Of a DNA stretch of 38,763 nucleotides, positions 8,074 through 17,696 are shown in pieces. The stretch comes from Gammaproteobacteria bacterium. Its GTDB lineage: Bacteria; Pseudomonadota; Gammaproteobacteria; UWMA-0217. A program made the position numbers and the translations under genes. A model generated the notes under the pieces. That model was not told where the DNA came from. It was given only the letters and a program-made list of their open reading frames with translations, and did no database searches. The DNA is taken from contig JALSHZ010000140.1 of the NCBI GenBank assembly GCA_026981985.1, positions 1 to 38,763 of the forward strand, in the 5' to 3' direction. Each line of letters starts with the position of its first letter. Position 1 is the stretch's first letter.

Positions 8074-10488
8074 ATGTCATCTTCTGCACATCAGGAATGT
8101 TTTCACTGTGGTCTGCCGGTACCCGATGATCTCGATCTGACCGTTGAGATCGAGGGTAAATCACGCCCTATGTGCTGCATGGGGTGTCAGGCTGTGGCCA
8201 AGGCCATCGTCGATAACGGGCTGGAAGACTACTATCGCCACCGCACCGAAAAGGCCCAGGTCGGCGAAGCATTGGTGCCGGATGCGCTTCGCGAGCTGCA
8301 AGTCTACGACAACGAGACCTTGCAGCAGTCCTTCGTGCACGTTCGAGAGGGCGATGTTCGCGAGGCATCCCTGATTCTCGAAGGTATCGTGTGCGCCGCC
8401 TGTGTCTGGCTAAGCGAACGCCATGTGGGGGCGATGGAGGGGGTGCTTGCCTTCCATGTCAACTACTCCACCCATCGCGCACAGGTCACCTGGGACAACA
8501 GCAAGATTCAGCTCAGCGACATTCTCCGCGCTATCTCCGAGATCGGTTATCACGCCCATCCCTTTGATGCGAGCCGACAGGAGGCTCTGCAGAAGAAAGA
8601 GCGTAACCGCGCACTGCGGCGCATCGGCATCGCCGGGGTCGGCACCATGCAGGTGATGATGATGGCTGTTGCCATGTACCTCGGCGAGTATCAGGGCATG
8701 GACGAGAGCATCCGTAACTTGCTGCGCTGGGCCAGTCTGGTGGTAACGATTCCGGTCGTCACCTATTCCGGTCAGGCCTTCTTTCAGTCGGCTTGGCGGG
8801 ATCTGAAGCAACACCGTCTTGGCATGGATGTGCCGGTCTCGCTGGCGATCGGGCTCGCCTTCATTGCCAGTGCCTGGGCGACCTGGACCGGGACCGGGCA
8901 CGTCTATTTCGACTCTGTCACGATGTTCACCTTCTTCCTGCTGATCGGGCGGACACTCGAAATGACGGCGCGCCACAAGGCAGGGCAAGTGGCTGAAGAG
9001 CTGGTCAAGCTAATGCCGGCAACGGCCAACCGTCTGAGCGCGGACGGAATTGAGTCGGTAGCAGTGGCGGAGTTGGCGATTGGTGATCGTCTGGTGGTGA
9101 AGCCGGGCGAGGTTGTGCCTACCGACGGTGTGGTGGTCGAGGGTAAAAGCAGCGTCAACGAAGCGTTGCTTACTGGTGAGAGTCTGCCACGTGCCAAGCA
9201 TCCGGGTGATCATGTCATCGGCGGTACGATCAATACCGAATCTCCACTGACGATCGAAGTGGATCGCGTTGGCCAGGACACCGTGCTCGCCGGCATCTCG
9301 CGCTTGCTGGAGCGGGCACATGCTGAAAAGCCGCGGGTCGCCGAGCTGGCGAACCGGGTGGCCGGCTGGTTTGTAGCGGCATTGTTGCTGGTTGCGGCGT
9401 CGGTTTTCGGCTATTGGTATCTCCATCGCCCTGACGATGCCTTGTGGATCACGCTGTCGGTGCTGGTCATTACCTGTCCCTGCGCATTGTCGCTGGCGAC
9501 GCCGGTGGCGCTGACGGCGGCCACTGGCAGTCTCACTGCGCGCGGTGTGTTGACAACACGGGGGCATGCGCTGGAAACGCTGGCGCGCGCAACCGATATT
9601 ATTTTCGATAAGACAGGCACCCTGACGCACGGCAACTTGGCCGTGGTATCGGTGACGCTGCTGGGGGATGCTGATGAGCAATGGCTGCGCCGCCTGGCGG
9701 CAGGGCTTGAAGGCTACAGCGAACACCCTGTTGCCGAGGCGCTGAAGGCAGATATCGATGCGCTGGAACTGGAGGTGATCGAGGCCGAAACAGGGCGTGG
9801 TGTCATGGGTCGGCTGGATGATCACTACTATCGGCTGGGCAGTCTGGAATTCATCCGTGAGTGGCATCCGACCCTTGTTGCCTCGGGGGAGCCGGGCACG
9901 ACGATCTATCTGGCCAGCCGCGACGCGGTGCTGGCTGCCTTTCATCTCAGCGACGAACCGCGTCGTGAGGCGCCGATGGTGGTGCGCGAGCTCGAAGCCA
10001 TGGGCATCACCGTGCATCTGCTCAGTGGTGACAACCCCATAGCCGTTGCCACAATTGCCGAGCGCCTAGGTATTTCGCATTTTCAGGCCGAACAGCTGCC
10101 TGAGGACAAGCTGACCTATCTACGGCAATTGCAGGACCAGGGGCGCGTTGTCGCAATGGTGGGTGATGGTGTCAATGATGCACCGGTGCTGGCGGGCGCC
10201 GAGGTATCCATTGCCATGGGCAAAGGTGCGCAACTGGCTCAGGCCAGTGCGGACATGGTGTTGCTGAGTGATAATCTGGCGGTACTCCCGTTCAGCGTGG
10301 AGATGGCGTGTAGGACACTTAAAATCATCCGTCAGAATATTGTCTGGGCAATTGGCTACAATTTGTTGGCATTACCGTTGGCTGCCGCTGGTTACATCCT
10401 GCCGTGGATGGCTGCGATTGGCATGTCGGGCAGCTCTTTGTTTGTCGTCCTTAACGCCCTGCGTCTGAAAGATGGCAGGGTGAAATGA
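8074..10488 (+). CDS. ccoI: Copper-transporting P1B-type ATPase CcoI (FixI)
   Basis: P-type ATPase that exports copper for insertion into the cbb3 CuB site. The N-terminus carries a Cys-rich metal segment (Cys9, Cys12, then CCMGC at 34-38) and an HMA-type CAAC at 107-110. The intramembrane site CPC is at 468-470, the phosphorylation loop DKTGT begins near 512, and the hinge GDGVNDAPVL is present near the C-terminus. The 804-residue length is typical of CcoI. It lies 11 bases after ccoH and before ccoS, the standard order of assembly genes. Confidence 0.95.
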   Translation: MSSSAHQECFHCGLPVPDDLDLTVEIEGKSRPMCCMGCQAVAKAIVDNGLEDYYRHRTEKAQVGEALVPDALRELQVYDNETLQQSFVHVREGDVREASLILEGIVCAACVWLSERHVGAMEGVLAFHVNYSTHRAQVTWDNSKIQLSDILRAISEIGYHAHPFDASRQEALQKKERNRALRRIGIAGVGTMQVMMMAVAMYLGEYQGMDESIRNLLRWASLVVTIPVVTYSGQAFFQSAWRDLKQHRLGMDVPVSLAIGLAFIASAWATWTGTGHVYFDSVTMFTFFLLIGRTLEMTARHKAGQVAEELVKLMPATANRLSADGIESVAVAELAIGDRLVVKPGEVVPTDGVVVEGKSSVNEALLTGESLPRAKHPGDHVIGGTINTESPLTIEVDRVGQDTVLAGISRLLERAHAEKPRVAELANRVAGWFVAALLLVAASVFGYWYLHRPDDALWITLSVLVITCPCALSLATPVALTAATGSLTARGVLTTRGHALETLARATDIIFDKTGTLTHGNLAVVSVTLLGDADEQWLRRLAAGLEGYSEHPVAEALKADIDALELEVIEAETGRGVMGRLDDHYYRLGSLEFIREWHPTLVASGEPGTTIYLASRDAVLAAFHLSDEPRREAPMVVRELEAMGITVHLLSGDNPIAVATIAERLGISHFQAEQLPEDKLTYLRQLQDQGRVVAMVGDGVNDAPVLAGAEVSIAMGKGAQLAQASADMVLLSDNLAVLPFSVEMACRTLKIIRQNIVWAIGYNLLALPLAAAGYILPWMAAIGMSGSSLFVVLNALRLKDGRVK

Positions 10489-10529
10489 TGTCCTCGTGCC
10501 ATACTCCCTGAAAAACAAGAGGTAGCGCA

Positions 10530-10727
10530 ATGGAAATACTCTATATCCTGATTCCTCTGGCCGTGATCCTTGCTGCCGTAGCAATTGCTGCTTTCGTGAT
10601 GTCGGTTCGAAGCGGCCAGTATGACGACCTCGATGGGGCTGCACACCGGATACTGATGGATGACGACGATCCGATGATTCCGAAGTATGGAGAGGATAAA
10701 AAGGGTAAGGATGCATCTGGCGACTGA
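10530..10727 (+). CDS. ccoS: cbb3-type oxidase assembly protein CcoS
   Basis: A 65-residue protein with a single N-terminal helix (about 3-26) followed by the family segment VRSGQYDDLDGAAHRIL and a charged tail. CcoS is needed for cofactor insertion into cbb3 oxidase in Rhodobacter and relatives. The gene directly follows ccoI, as is usual. An AGAGGTAGCG region upstream supplies a ribosome site. Confidence 0.92.
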   Translation: MEILYILIPLAVILAAVAIAAFVMSVRSGQYDDLDGAAHRILMDDDDPMIPKYGEDKKGKDASGD

Positions 10728-10759
10728 TTGCGGCCAGATCCTTGCGGCCAGATCCTTGC
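10728..10759. repeat. Short tandem duplication
   Basis: The 14-base unit TTGCGGCCAGATCC occurs twice in tandem (10728-10741 and 10742-10755), followed by TTGC. It starts at the ccoS stop and separates ccoS from the small ORF that follows. Confidence 0.7.
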
Positions 10760-10819
10760 AGGTCGGCTGGCGATAGGGTAGATTTTGGCGCAAACCACTA
10801 TCAAGCAGAGGGAATCCGG

Positions 10820-10924
10820 ATGTCACTCGATCACAATAAGCATTTCTATATTTCGATGACCATTGTCGTAGCGCTGATCGCGTGGTCTTGGTTCAGCTTC
10901 CTGTCGGTGGTTTTCTCCGGTTGA
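10820..10924 (+). CDS. Small single-helix membrane protein (34 aa), unrecognised
   Basis: The sequence shows a 34-codon ORF encoding a short polar N-terminus (MSLDHNKHFY) and one strong hydrophobic helix (about residues 11-32). It begins 92 bases after ccoS and ends just before a strong terminator, so it is probably the last gene of the cbb3 locus. Small single-helix subunits are known in cbb3 oxidases (CcoQ, CcoM of Pseudomonas stutzeri), but I do not recognise this sequence as either. An upstream in-frame ATG at 10742 would add 26 polar residues and looks less likely. It may be an oxidase-associated microprotein or a chance ORF. Confidence 0.5.
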   Translation: MSLDHNKHFYISMTIVVALIAWSWFSFLSVVFSG

Positions 10925-10944
10925 GCGGGATAATTCTGCTGCAT

Positions 10945-10974
10945 AAAAAAACCGCCCGATTGGCGGTTTTTTTT
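10945..10974. terminator. Bidirectional rho-independent terminator
   Basis: The stem ACCGCC (10951-10956) and GGCGGT (10962-10967), loop CGATT, is flanked by seven A on the left and a run of eight T on the right. It therefore works as a terminator for the cbb3 locus on the plus strand and for mnmA on the minus strand. Confidence 0.9.
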
Positions 10975-10996
10975 GTGCCAATCGTTCCTGTCCCTA

Positions 10997-12088
10997 TCAG
11001 TCGATGACTGCGCCGGCGATACATTCCTCCTCTTGATACAGCACCAGCGCCTGCCCCGGCGTGATGGCCCGTTGCGGGGCGTCGAACCTGACTTCACAGT
11101 GGTCATTGTCCAATAAGGCGACCTCGCAGTCCTGATCAGCTTGACGGTAGCGAATCTTCGCTTTGCAGCGAAAATGTCTATCCGGGGGTGGTCGTCCGGT
11201 AATCCAATTCAGTTGTGAAGCGCTCAATTCACTGCGCTGCAGCAGGGGATGATCGTGCCCCTGCACCACCACGAGCTGGTTGCTGTCGAGCCGTTTTTCC
11301 GCGACGAACCATGGCGCATCGTTGGCATCCTTGATGCCGCCGATGCCGAGCCCCTGGCGTTGACCCAATGTATAGAACATCAGGCCGCTATGCTGGCCGA
11401 TGACTTCGCCTTTGTCGGTGATGATGTCGCCCGGCTGCGCCGCAATGAAGCGCTGCAGGAAGTCGCGAAACTTGCGCTCGCCGATGAAGCAGATGCCGGT
11501 GCTGTCCTTTTTGGCGCTGTTGACGAAGCCTTGTGCTGCCGCGATTTCGCGCACTTCATTTTTTTCCATGCCGCCAAGCGGGAACAGTGCATGACGCAGC
11601 TGATGCTGGCCCAGCGCGCAGAGGAAATAGCTCTGATCCTTGTTGGCATCCTTGCCCTTGAGTAGATGCCAGAGGTCGCCAGACTGCCTGATGCGGGCAT
11701 AGTGGCCGGTGGCGATGTAGTCAGCGCCAAGGCCGAGGGCATGCTCCAGAAAGGCCTTGAACTTGATCTCCTTGTTGCACATGACGTCCGGGTTTGGTGT
11801 ACGCCCAGCACGATATTCGGCCAGGAAGTACTCGAACACCCGGTCCCAGTAGTCAGCCGAGAAGTTGACCGTGTGTAGTCGGATACCCAGCTGGTCGCTG
11901 ACGGCCTGCGCATCGCGAAGATCTTCGGCGGCGGTGCAATAGTCGTCGCTATCGTCTTCTTCCCAGTTTTTCATGAACAGGCCTTCCACCGCGTAGCCTT
12001 CCTGGAGGAGTTTCCAGGCCGCCACCGAGGAGTCGACGCCGCCCGACATGCCAATAATGACGCGGGTTTTTTGCTGCCTTGAAGTCAT
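10997..12088 (-). CDS. mnmA: tRNA-specific 2-thiouridylase MnmA
   Basis: Inserts sulfur at C2 of the wobble uridine (U34) in Lys, Glu and Gln tRNAs. The PP-loop SGGVDSS at residues 15-21 binds ATP. The catalytic cysteines are Cys104 (MCNKEIKF) and Cys199 ([12 protein letters not shown]), matching E. coli Cys102 and Cys199. I placed the start at 12088 ([13 protein letters not shown], 363 residues), because the 19-codon upstream extension would run into icd and looks unlike the family. It diverges from icd with 55 bases between, as in E. coli where the two genes are also neighbours. Confidence 0.95.
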   Translation of the reverse strand: MTSRQQKTRVIIGMSGGVDSSVAAWKLLQEGYAVEGLFMKNWEEDDSDDYCTAAEDLRDAQAVSDQLGIRLHTVNFSADYWDRVFEYFLAEYRAGRTPNPDVMCNKEIKFKAFLEHALGLGADYIATGHYARIRQSGDLWHLLKGKDANKDQSYFLCALGQHQLRHALFPLGGMEKNEVREIAAAQGFVNSAKKDSTGICFIGERKFRDFLQRFIAAQPGDIITDKGEVIGQHSGLMFYTLGQRQGLGIGGIKDANDAPWFVAEKRLDSNQLVVVQGHDHPLLQRSELSASQLNWITGRPPPDRHFRCKAKIRYRQADQDCEVALLDNDHCEVRFDAPQRAITPGQALVLYQEEECIAGAVID

Positions 12089-12100
12089 GGCGGATATAAT
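12071..12100 (+). promoter_or_regulatory. Candidate promoter of icd
   Basis: TTGCTG (12071-12076), an 18-nt spacer and a consensus TATAAT (12095-12100) lie about 44 bases upstream of icd, with the -35 inside the first codons of mnmA. The -10 is perfect and the -35 is weak. Confidence 0.5.
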
Positions 12101-12143
12101 GGGCCAGCTACGCAACCTTGCGCAATAACCACGGAGTGAATGC

Positions 12144-13400
12144 ATGACCTATCAGCACATCGAAGTCCCTGCCAGCGGCGAAAAGATCACGGCCAACAGC
12201 GACAATTCGCTGAATGTGCCCGATCAGCCGATCATTCCCTTTGTCGAGGGGGATGGCATCGGTATCGATATCACGCCGGTGATGCGTAAGGTGATCGATG
12301 CCGCTGTCGACAAGGCTTACGGTGGTGCGCGGTCTATCCAGTGGATGGAGATCTACGCAGGTGAAAAGGCCAACAAGGTCTACGGTGAAGATGTCTGGCT
12401 GCCGGAAGAGACGCTGGATGTAATTCGTGAGTTTCTGATCGCCATCAAGGGGCCGTTGACGACACCGGTTGGCGGTGGCATCCGCTCGCTCAACGTGGCG
12501 TTGCGGCAAGAGCTGGATCTCTACGTCTGTCAGCGACCGGTGCAGTATTTTGAAGGCACCCCCAGCCCGCTGAAGGAGCCGGAAAAAACCGATATGGTGA
12601 TCTTTCGCGAGAACTCCGAGGACATCTATGCCGGTATCGAATGGGAAGCGGGCAGTGACGAGGTGAAGAAGGTCATCGATTTCCTGCAACAGGAGATGGG
12701 CGTGAACAAGATCCGTTTCCCCGAAACATCGGGAATCGGTGTCAAGCCCGTGTCGCGCGACGGCACGCGCCGTCTGGTGCGCAAGGCGATCCAGTACGCT
12801 ATCGACAATAACCGTCCGTCGGTGACGCTGGTGCACAAGGGCAACATCATGAAGTTCACCGAGGGCGCCTTCAAAACCTGGGGCTATGAGCTGGCGGTGG
12901 ACGAGTTTGGTGCCGAGCCGCTCGATGGCGGGCCATGGCACCATTTCAAGCACCCGGACAGCGGAGAGCAGATCATCGTCAAGGACGTGATTGCCGATGC
13001 CTTCCTGCAGCAGATTCTGCTGCGCCCGGCAGAGTATGACGTCATCGCCACGCTCAATCTCAACGGCGACTATGTCTCCGATGCACTGGCGGCGCAGGTG
13101 GGTGGTATTGGTATTGCACCTGGCGCCAACTTGTCCGATACCATCGGTCTGTTTGAAGCCACGCATGGTACAGCCCCCAAATATGCAGGCAAGGACCAGG
13201 TGAACCCTGGCTCCCTGATCTTGTCTGCAGAAATGATGCTGCGGCATATGGGCTGGATCGAGGCCGCGGATCTCGTCATCAAGGCCATTGGTGAGGCGAT
13301 CCGAAGCAAGAACGTTACCTACGATTTCCACCGGCTGATGGAAGGTGCCACGAAGGTGTCGTGTTCCGGTTTTGGCGACGAGATGATTAAGCGGATGTGA
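12144..13400 (+). CDS. icd: NADP-dependent isocitrate dehydrogenase
   Basis: TCA-cycle enzyme converting isocitrate to 2-oxoglutarate and CO2 with NADP. The 418-residue length and motifs follow E. coli Icd: [15 protein letters not shown] with Ser115 equivalent to the phosphorylatable Ser113, [14 protein letters not shown], the [12 protein letters not shown] active-site segment, and the C-terminal [17 protein letters not shown] with [11 protein letters not shown]. AceK could control it through Ser115, but aceK is not in the window. It follows a good promoter and a GGAGTG ribosome site. Confidence 0.96.
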   Translation: MTYQHIEVPASGEKITANSDNSLNVPDQPIIPFVEGDGIGIDITPVMRKVIDAAVDKAYGGARSIQWMEIYAGEKANKVYGEDVWLPEETLDVIREFLIAIKGPLTTPVGGGIRSLNVALRQELDLYVCQRPVQYFEGTPSPLKEPEKTDMVIFRENSEDIYAGIEWEAGSDEVKKVIDFLQQEMGVNKIRFPETSGIGVKPVSRDGTRRLVRKAIQYAIDNNRPSVTLVHKGNIMKFTEGAFKTWGYELAVDEFGAEPLDGGPWHHFKHPDSGEQIIVKDVIADAFLQQILLRPAEYDVIATLNLNGDYVSDALAAQVGGIGIAPGANLSDTIGLFEATHGTAPKYAGKDQVNPGSLILSAEMMLRHMGWIEAADLVIKAIGEAIRSKNVTYDFHRLMEGATKVSCSGFGDEMIKRM

Positions 13401-13568
13401 TTGAGTTCACAAACGGGTTGTGGCTGTCACACCATTTTGCTGTTTGCTTGCCTTATTGAAAGGCGCGATTTCGCCCCACATGGTTACGGGCAGTGGCTGA
13501 AAATTGGCTATATTATTAGGGGCTGCGATCAACTGATGGTCGCGACAGAAGAGTAAGAAGTAGAGAAT
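13401..13568 (+). other. icd-clpS intergenic region
   Basis: No gene is seen. An AT-rich TATATTATTA at 13509-13518 could serve as a -10 for clpS, but I find no matching -35 at proper spacing. The ribosome site before clpS (AAGAAGTAGAG) is moderate. Confidence 0.3.
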
Positions 13569-13892
13569 ATGGCTGAGAAAGAACACATCGATGGTGGTGA
13601 TGCCGGCCTGCTGCTGGAAACCGGAAAACCGGAACTGAAGGAGCCGCCGCGTTACAACGTGATTCTGCTGAATGACGATTACACGCCGATGGAGTTCGTC
13701 GTCAAGGTGCTGGAGCAGTTTTTTGGTCTCGACCGGGAGAATGCGACGCGCGTCATGCTGAACGTGCATACCAAGGGCAAGGGGATCTGCGGCACCTTCA
13801 GCAAGGATGTGGCGGAAACGAAAACGGCGATGGTGAACAACTACGCACGCGAAAACAATCATCCGCTGTTGTGCACGATGGAGGCGGTCTGA
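13569..13892 (+). CDS. clpS: ATP-dependent Clp protease adaptor ClpS
   Basis: Adaptor that binds proteins with N-degron residues and hands them to ClpAP. At 107 residues it has the normal size. The core [16 protein letters not shown] is the ligand-pocket region (about residues 34-49), and [15 protein letters not shown] lies on the ClpA-binding face. The flexible N-terminus (about 30 residues) is the part that enters ClpA. clpA follows after 144 bases. Confidence 0.95.
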   Translation: MAEKEHIDGGDAGLLLETGKPELKEPPRYNVILLNDDYTPMEFVVKVLEQFFGLDRENATRVMLNVHTKGKGICGTFSKDVAETKTAMVNNYARENNHPLLCTMEAV

Positions 13893-14036
13893 AGGCACTG
13901 TCTTCAGGGCTGGAGTATTGGCGGGCAGTCCGCCAAACAAAGGGTGTCGCGCGTACGAATGGTCGCGGACACCGTATCGAGAACTGAACAGGAACGGTTG
14001 GTGGCTCGATCATCAATCAACCAATGGTGAGCAGTA

Positions 14037-16322
14037 ATGTTGAATAAAGAGCTGGAAACTTCACTCAATGAGGCGTTCAAGGAGGCGCGGGACAAACGTC
14101 ATGAATTCATGACGGTCGAGCACCTGCTGCTGGCCCTGTTGAACAACCCGACAGCTGCTCACTTGCTGCGCGTCTGTGGTGCCAGCCTGGATAAGCTGCG
14201 GCGCGAACTCAGTACCTTCATCGATGAGAACACCCCGACCCTGCCGGCTGGAGATCTGCGCGACACGCAGCCAACGCTGGGTTTTCAGCGGGTGCTGCAA
14301 CGGGCGGTGTTTCATGTCCAATCGTCCGGCAAATCCGAAGTCAGCGGGGCCAATGTGCTGGTGGCGATCTTCGGCGAACAAGAGTCTCATGCCGTTTTTC
14401 TGCTCAACCAGCAGGATGTTTCCCGACTCGATGTCGTCAACTACATTTCCCACGGCGTGTCCAAGATCGAGGACGAGAAGGACGATGATCCTTCCGATAG
14501 CGATGGCGAGGAGTTCGAGTCAGGCGAAGCAGCGAAAGACCCGCTGGAGGACTATGCCTCCAATCTCAACGCGATGGCGCTGGAAGGCATGATCGACCCG
14601 TTGATCGGGCGTGAGGCCGAAGTCGAGCGCACCATTCAGATACTCTGTCGCCGCCGCAAGAACAATCCGCTACTGGTTGGTGAAGCTGGTGTCGGCAAGA
14701 CCGCGATCGCCGAAGGTCTGGCAAAAAAGATCGTCGATGGCGAAGTGCCGGATGTGCTCAAGGATGGCGTGATCTACTCGCTCGACCTCGGTGCGCTGGT
14801 GGCAGGTACCAAGTACCGTGGTGATTTCGAAAAACGCCTCAAGGCGGTGCTGAAGCAGTTGCGCAAGAAGCCGGGTGCGATTCTGTTCATTGATGAGATC
14901 CATACCATCATCGGCGCTGGTTCGGCCTCTGGTGGCGTCATGGATGCGTCCAACCTGATCAAGCCGGTGCTGGCGAATGGTCAGCTCAAATGCATTGGTT
15001 CTACCACTTACAGCGAGTTTCGCGGCATTTTCGAGAAGGACCATGCGCTGGCGAGACGCTTTCAGAAGATCGATATCGAAGAACCCAGTGTCGATGACAC
15101 CTACGAGATTCTCAAGGGACTGAAAACGCGCTTCGAGGAGCATCACGACATCAAGTACAGCAACGCGGCATTGCGTATTGCTGCCGAACTGGCGGATCGG
15201 TATATCACCGACCGGCACATGCCGGACAAAGCTATCGATGTCATCGACGAGGCCGGCGCTTACCAGCGCTTGCAGCCTGAAGACGCGCGTGGGGATACGA
15301 TCAAGGTAAAAGACATCGAGGCGATCATCGCCAAGATTGCGCGTATCCCGCCCAAGAACATCTCCGCATCTGACAAGGCATCGCTGAAGAATCTGGCGAA
15401 AAATCTCAAGATGGTCGTGTTTGGCCAGGATAGTGCGATCACCCATCTGACCGACGCCATCAAGATGGCGCGCTCAGGCTTGGGCGATGAAGACAAGCCG
15501 ATCGGATCATTCCTGTTCACCGGGCCGACCGGCGTCGGCAAGACCGAGGTGACGCGTCAGCTGGCGAAGATTCTCGGCATCGAGCTGGTACGTTTCGATA
15601 TGTCCGAGTACATGGAGCGCCATACTGTATCGCGATTGATCGGGGCACCACCAGGCTATGTCGGCTATGACGAAGGCGGCCTGCTCACCGATGCGATCAT
15701 GAAAGCGCCTCATGCGGTGTTGTTGCTGGACGAGATTGAAAAGGCGCACCCGGATGTGTTCAATATTCTGTTGCAAGTGATGGATCACGGCACCTTGACG
15801 GACAGCAATGGCCGCAAGGTCGATTTCCGCAACGTGATTATCGTCATGACCAGCAACGCCGGTGCGTTTGAGGCCTCGCGCAGCTCGATGGGTTTTACCA
15901 AACAGGATCACTCCTCCGACTCGATGGAGGTCGTCAAGCGCACCTTTACGCCAGAATTCCGCAATCGGCTGGATGCGATCATTCAGTTCGATTCGCTGTC
16001 GCCGCGCTATATCCGCAATGTGGTGGACAAGTTCATCATCCAGCTCGAATCGCAGTTGGAGGAGAAGAAAGTCTCGCTGATCGTCGAGGACTCGGCGCGT
16101 GACTGGATGGCGAAGGAAGGTTACGACGAGAAGATGGGCGCCCGACCCATGGCGCGCTTGATTCAGGAGCATATCAAGAAGCCGCTGGCTGAAGAGGTTC
16201 TCTTCGGCAAGCTCAGCAAGGGCGGTAAGGTGCGCGTGGTCAGGACGGATGACGGGTTGGACTTCGAGTTTACGCCTGAGTCCGTAGCCGAGCCGGACGA
16301 AGAAAGCCAGGCAAGCCCGTGA
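14037..16322 (+). CDS. clpA: ATP-dependent Clp protease ATP-binding subunit ClpA
   Basis: Hexameric AAA+ unfoldase that works with ClpP, and with ClpS from the gene just upstream. The N-domain (about 1-145) binds adaptor and substrate. Two AAA+ modules follow, with Walker A motifs GEAGVGKT (from residue 215) and GPTGVGKT (from 496), Walker [10 protein letters not shown] and VLLLDEIEK, and the [10 protein letters not shown] pore region. The length of 761 is typical of gammaproteobacterial ClpA. The ATG at 14037 follows GGTGAGCAG. The order clpS-clpA-infA(minus) matches E. coli. Confidence 0.96.
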   Translation: MLNKELETSLNEAFKEARDKRHEFMTVEHLLLALLNNPTAAHLLRVCGASLDKLRRELSTFIDENTPTLPAGDLRDTQPTLGFQRVLQRAVFHVQSSGKSEVSGANVLVAIFGEQESHAVFLLNQQDVSRLDVVNYISHGVSKIEDEKDDDPSDSDGEEFESGEAAKDPLEDYASNLNAMALEGMIDPLIGREAEVERTIQILCRRRKNNPLLVGEAGVGKTAIAEGLAKKIVDGEVPDVLKDGVIYSLDLGALVAGTKYRGDFEKRLKAVLKQLRKKPGAILFIDEIHTIIGAGSASGGVMDASNLIKPVLANGQLKCIGSTTYSEFRGIFEKDHALARRFQKIDIEEPSVDDTYEILKGLKTRFEEHHDIKYSNAALRIAAELADRYITDRHMPDKAIDVIDEAGAYQRLQPEDARGDTIKVKDIEAIIAKIARIPPKNISASDKASLKNLAKNLKMVVFGQDSAITHLTDAIKMARSGLGDEDKPIGSFLFTGPTGVGKTEVTRQLAKILGIELVRFDMSEYMERHTVSRLIGAPPGYVGYDEGGLLTDAIMKAPHAVLLLDEIEKAHPDVFNILLQVMDHGTLTDSNGRKVDFRNVIIVMTSNAGAFEASRSSMGFTKQDHSSDSMEVVKRTFTPEFRNRLDAIIQFDSLSPRYIRNVVDKFIIQLESQLEEKKVSLIVEDSARDWMAKEGYDEKMGARPMARLIQEHIKKPLAEEVLFGKLSKGGKVRVVRTDDGLDFEFTPESVAEPDEESQASP

Positions 16323-16328
16323 GTCATG

Positions 16329-16359
16329 CTCCCCGCGCGGTCAGATGGCGGGCGGGGAG
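16329..16359. terminator. Hairpin between convergent clpA and infA
   Basis: Arms CTCCCCGC (16329-16336) and GCGGGGAG (16352-16359) pair perfectly around a 15-nt loop. It sits between two converging genes, but neither side has a T-tract, so termination is plausible rather than certain. Confidence 0.4.
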
Positions 16360-16360
16360 G

Positions 16361-16579
16361 CTACTTGTTGCGGTAGGTAATACGGCCTTTCGACAGGTCG
16401 TAGGGTGTCATTTCGACGGTGACGGTATCACCGGTCAGAATGCGGATGTAATGCTTGCGCATGCGACCGGAAATATGTGCCGTAACGACATGTCCGTTCT
16501 CCAGTTCTACGCGAAACATCGTGTTGGGCAGGGTCTCTTTGACGACGCCCTGCATTTCGATGACATCTTGTTTTGCCAT
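16361..16579 (-). CDS. infA: Translation initiation factor IF-1
   Basis: Small OB-fold protein that occupies the ribosomal A site during initiation. Starting at 16579 gives the canonical 72 residues ([11 protein letters not shown] ... GRITYRNK), almost colinear with E. coli IF-1, including [14 protein letters not shown] and [12 protein letters not shown]. An in-frame upstream ATG at 16615 would add 12 residues absent from the family, so I rejected it. It converges with clpA. Confidence 0.97.
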   Translation of the reverse strand: MAKQDVIEMQGVVKETLPNTMFRVELENGHVVTAHISGRMRKHYIRILTGDTVTVEMTPYDLSKGRITYRNK

Positions 16580-16657
16580 ATGGCGTACTGTCCAGCTGTT
16601 GATTGAAGTTCGCAATTATCACCATGCAGCGGCATAAGACAAGTGTTTATTCCCCCC

Positions 16658-16713
16658 CTAGCTCCGATTTCTTACCGGGTCGCAGTAGTGACCCGGTGAG
16701 AAATCCGGGCTAG
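16658..16713. repeat. REP-like palindrome
   Basis: The arms 16658-16681 and 16690-16713 pair at about 21 of 24 positions, with one of the differences a G-U wobble, around loop GCAGTAGT. The right arm ends AAATCCGGGCTAG, shared with 84-97. It lies between infA and fabD, which are transcribed away from it, so it is not a terminator for either. It resembles REP-family elements in size and form. Confidence 0.65.
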
Positions 16714-16748
16714 ACTACACCGCATTTTGAGTCTCATCACAGAATCTT

Positions 16749-17696
16749 ATGCCCAAATACGCAGCAGTTTTTCCCGGCCAAGGGTCCCAGTCGATTGGCA
16801 TGCTGGCTGATCTTGCGAGTCAGCATCCGGAGGTGGAGCAAACCTTTCAGGAAGCATCAGACGTGCTTTCCCGTGATCTCTGGGCGATGGTTCAGGGTGG
16901 TCCCGACGACGAACTCAATGCCACGATCAATACGCAGCCGGTGATGCTGGCGGCCGGTGTTGCAGTGTGGCGCGTCTGGAGCAAGCTGGGCGGATGCAAG
17001 CCGACAGTGATGGCCGGTCATAGTCTTGGAGAATACACGGCGCTGGTTTGTGCCGATGCGCTGGATTTTGCCGATGCGGCAGTCCTGGTCGCCGAGCGAG
17101 CCGCACAAATGCAGGCTGCGGTGGCCGAGGGGCAGGGCGCCATGGCTGCGATCCTCGGGCTGGACGATGCCACGGTGAAGGATGTCTGTGAGCGGGCAGC
17201 GGAAGGCCAGGTGGTCTCTGCCGTCAATTTCAACTCGCCGGGCCAGGTGGTGATTGCCGGTGAGACCGATGCCGTTGATCGTGCCATCGCGCTGGCAAAG
17301 GAGGCGGGCGCGAAACGAGCCATCAAGCTGGCCGTCAGCGTGCCGTCGCATTGCGAGCTGATGCGCCCGGCAGCGGATGGTCTGGCCATGTTTCTCGAAT
17401 CGACAGCGTTGCGTCCGCCTGCCATCCCCGTGCTGCACAATGTCGATGTCGCTGCCTATGACGACGTTGCTGCCATTCGCCAGGCGCTGCTGAGCCAGCT
17501 CTACCAGCCTGTCCGCTGGGTGGATACGGTGCTCGCGTTCCAGCAGGATGGGGTTGAGCAGCTGATTGAGTTTGGGCCGGGCAAGGTATTGACGGGCCTG
17601 ACACGGCGTATCGACAAGTCGCTTTCCTGTCAGGGCGTGTTCGATGAGGCGAGCCTGGAGAAGGCGCTGACAATCTGCAATGGAGATGAGCAATGA
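16749..17696 (+). CDS. fabD: Malonyl-CoA:ACP transacylase FabD
   Basis: Transfers malonyl groups from CoA to ACP to feed fatty-acid elongation; the product is also the BioC substrate. Nucleophile Ser92 in GHSLGE and His201 in PSHCELM match the E. coli numbering exactly, and the FPGQGSQ motif is at the N-terminus. The length is 315 residues. I see no Shine-Dalgarno sequence before ATG 16749, so the mRNA may be leaderless or weakly initiated. The gene overlaps fabG by four bases. plsX and fabH, the usual upstream genes, are absent here. Confidence 0.96.
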   Translation: MPKYAAVFPGQGSQSIGMLADLASQHPEVEQTFQEASDVLSRDLWAMVQGGPDDELNATINTQPVMLAAGVAVWRVWSKLGGCKPTVMAGHSLGEYTALVCADALDFADAAVLVAERAAQMQAAVAEGQGAMAAILGLDDATVKDVCERAAEGQVVSAVNFNSPGQVVIAGETDAVDRAIALAKEAGAKRAIKLAVSVPSHCELMRPAADGLAMFLESTALRPPAIPVLHNVDVAAYDDVAAIRQALLSQLYQPVRWVDTVLAFQQDGVEQLIEFGPGKVLTGLTRRIDKSLSCQGVFDEASLEKALTICNGDEQ

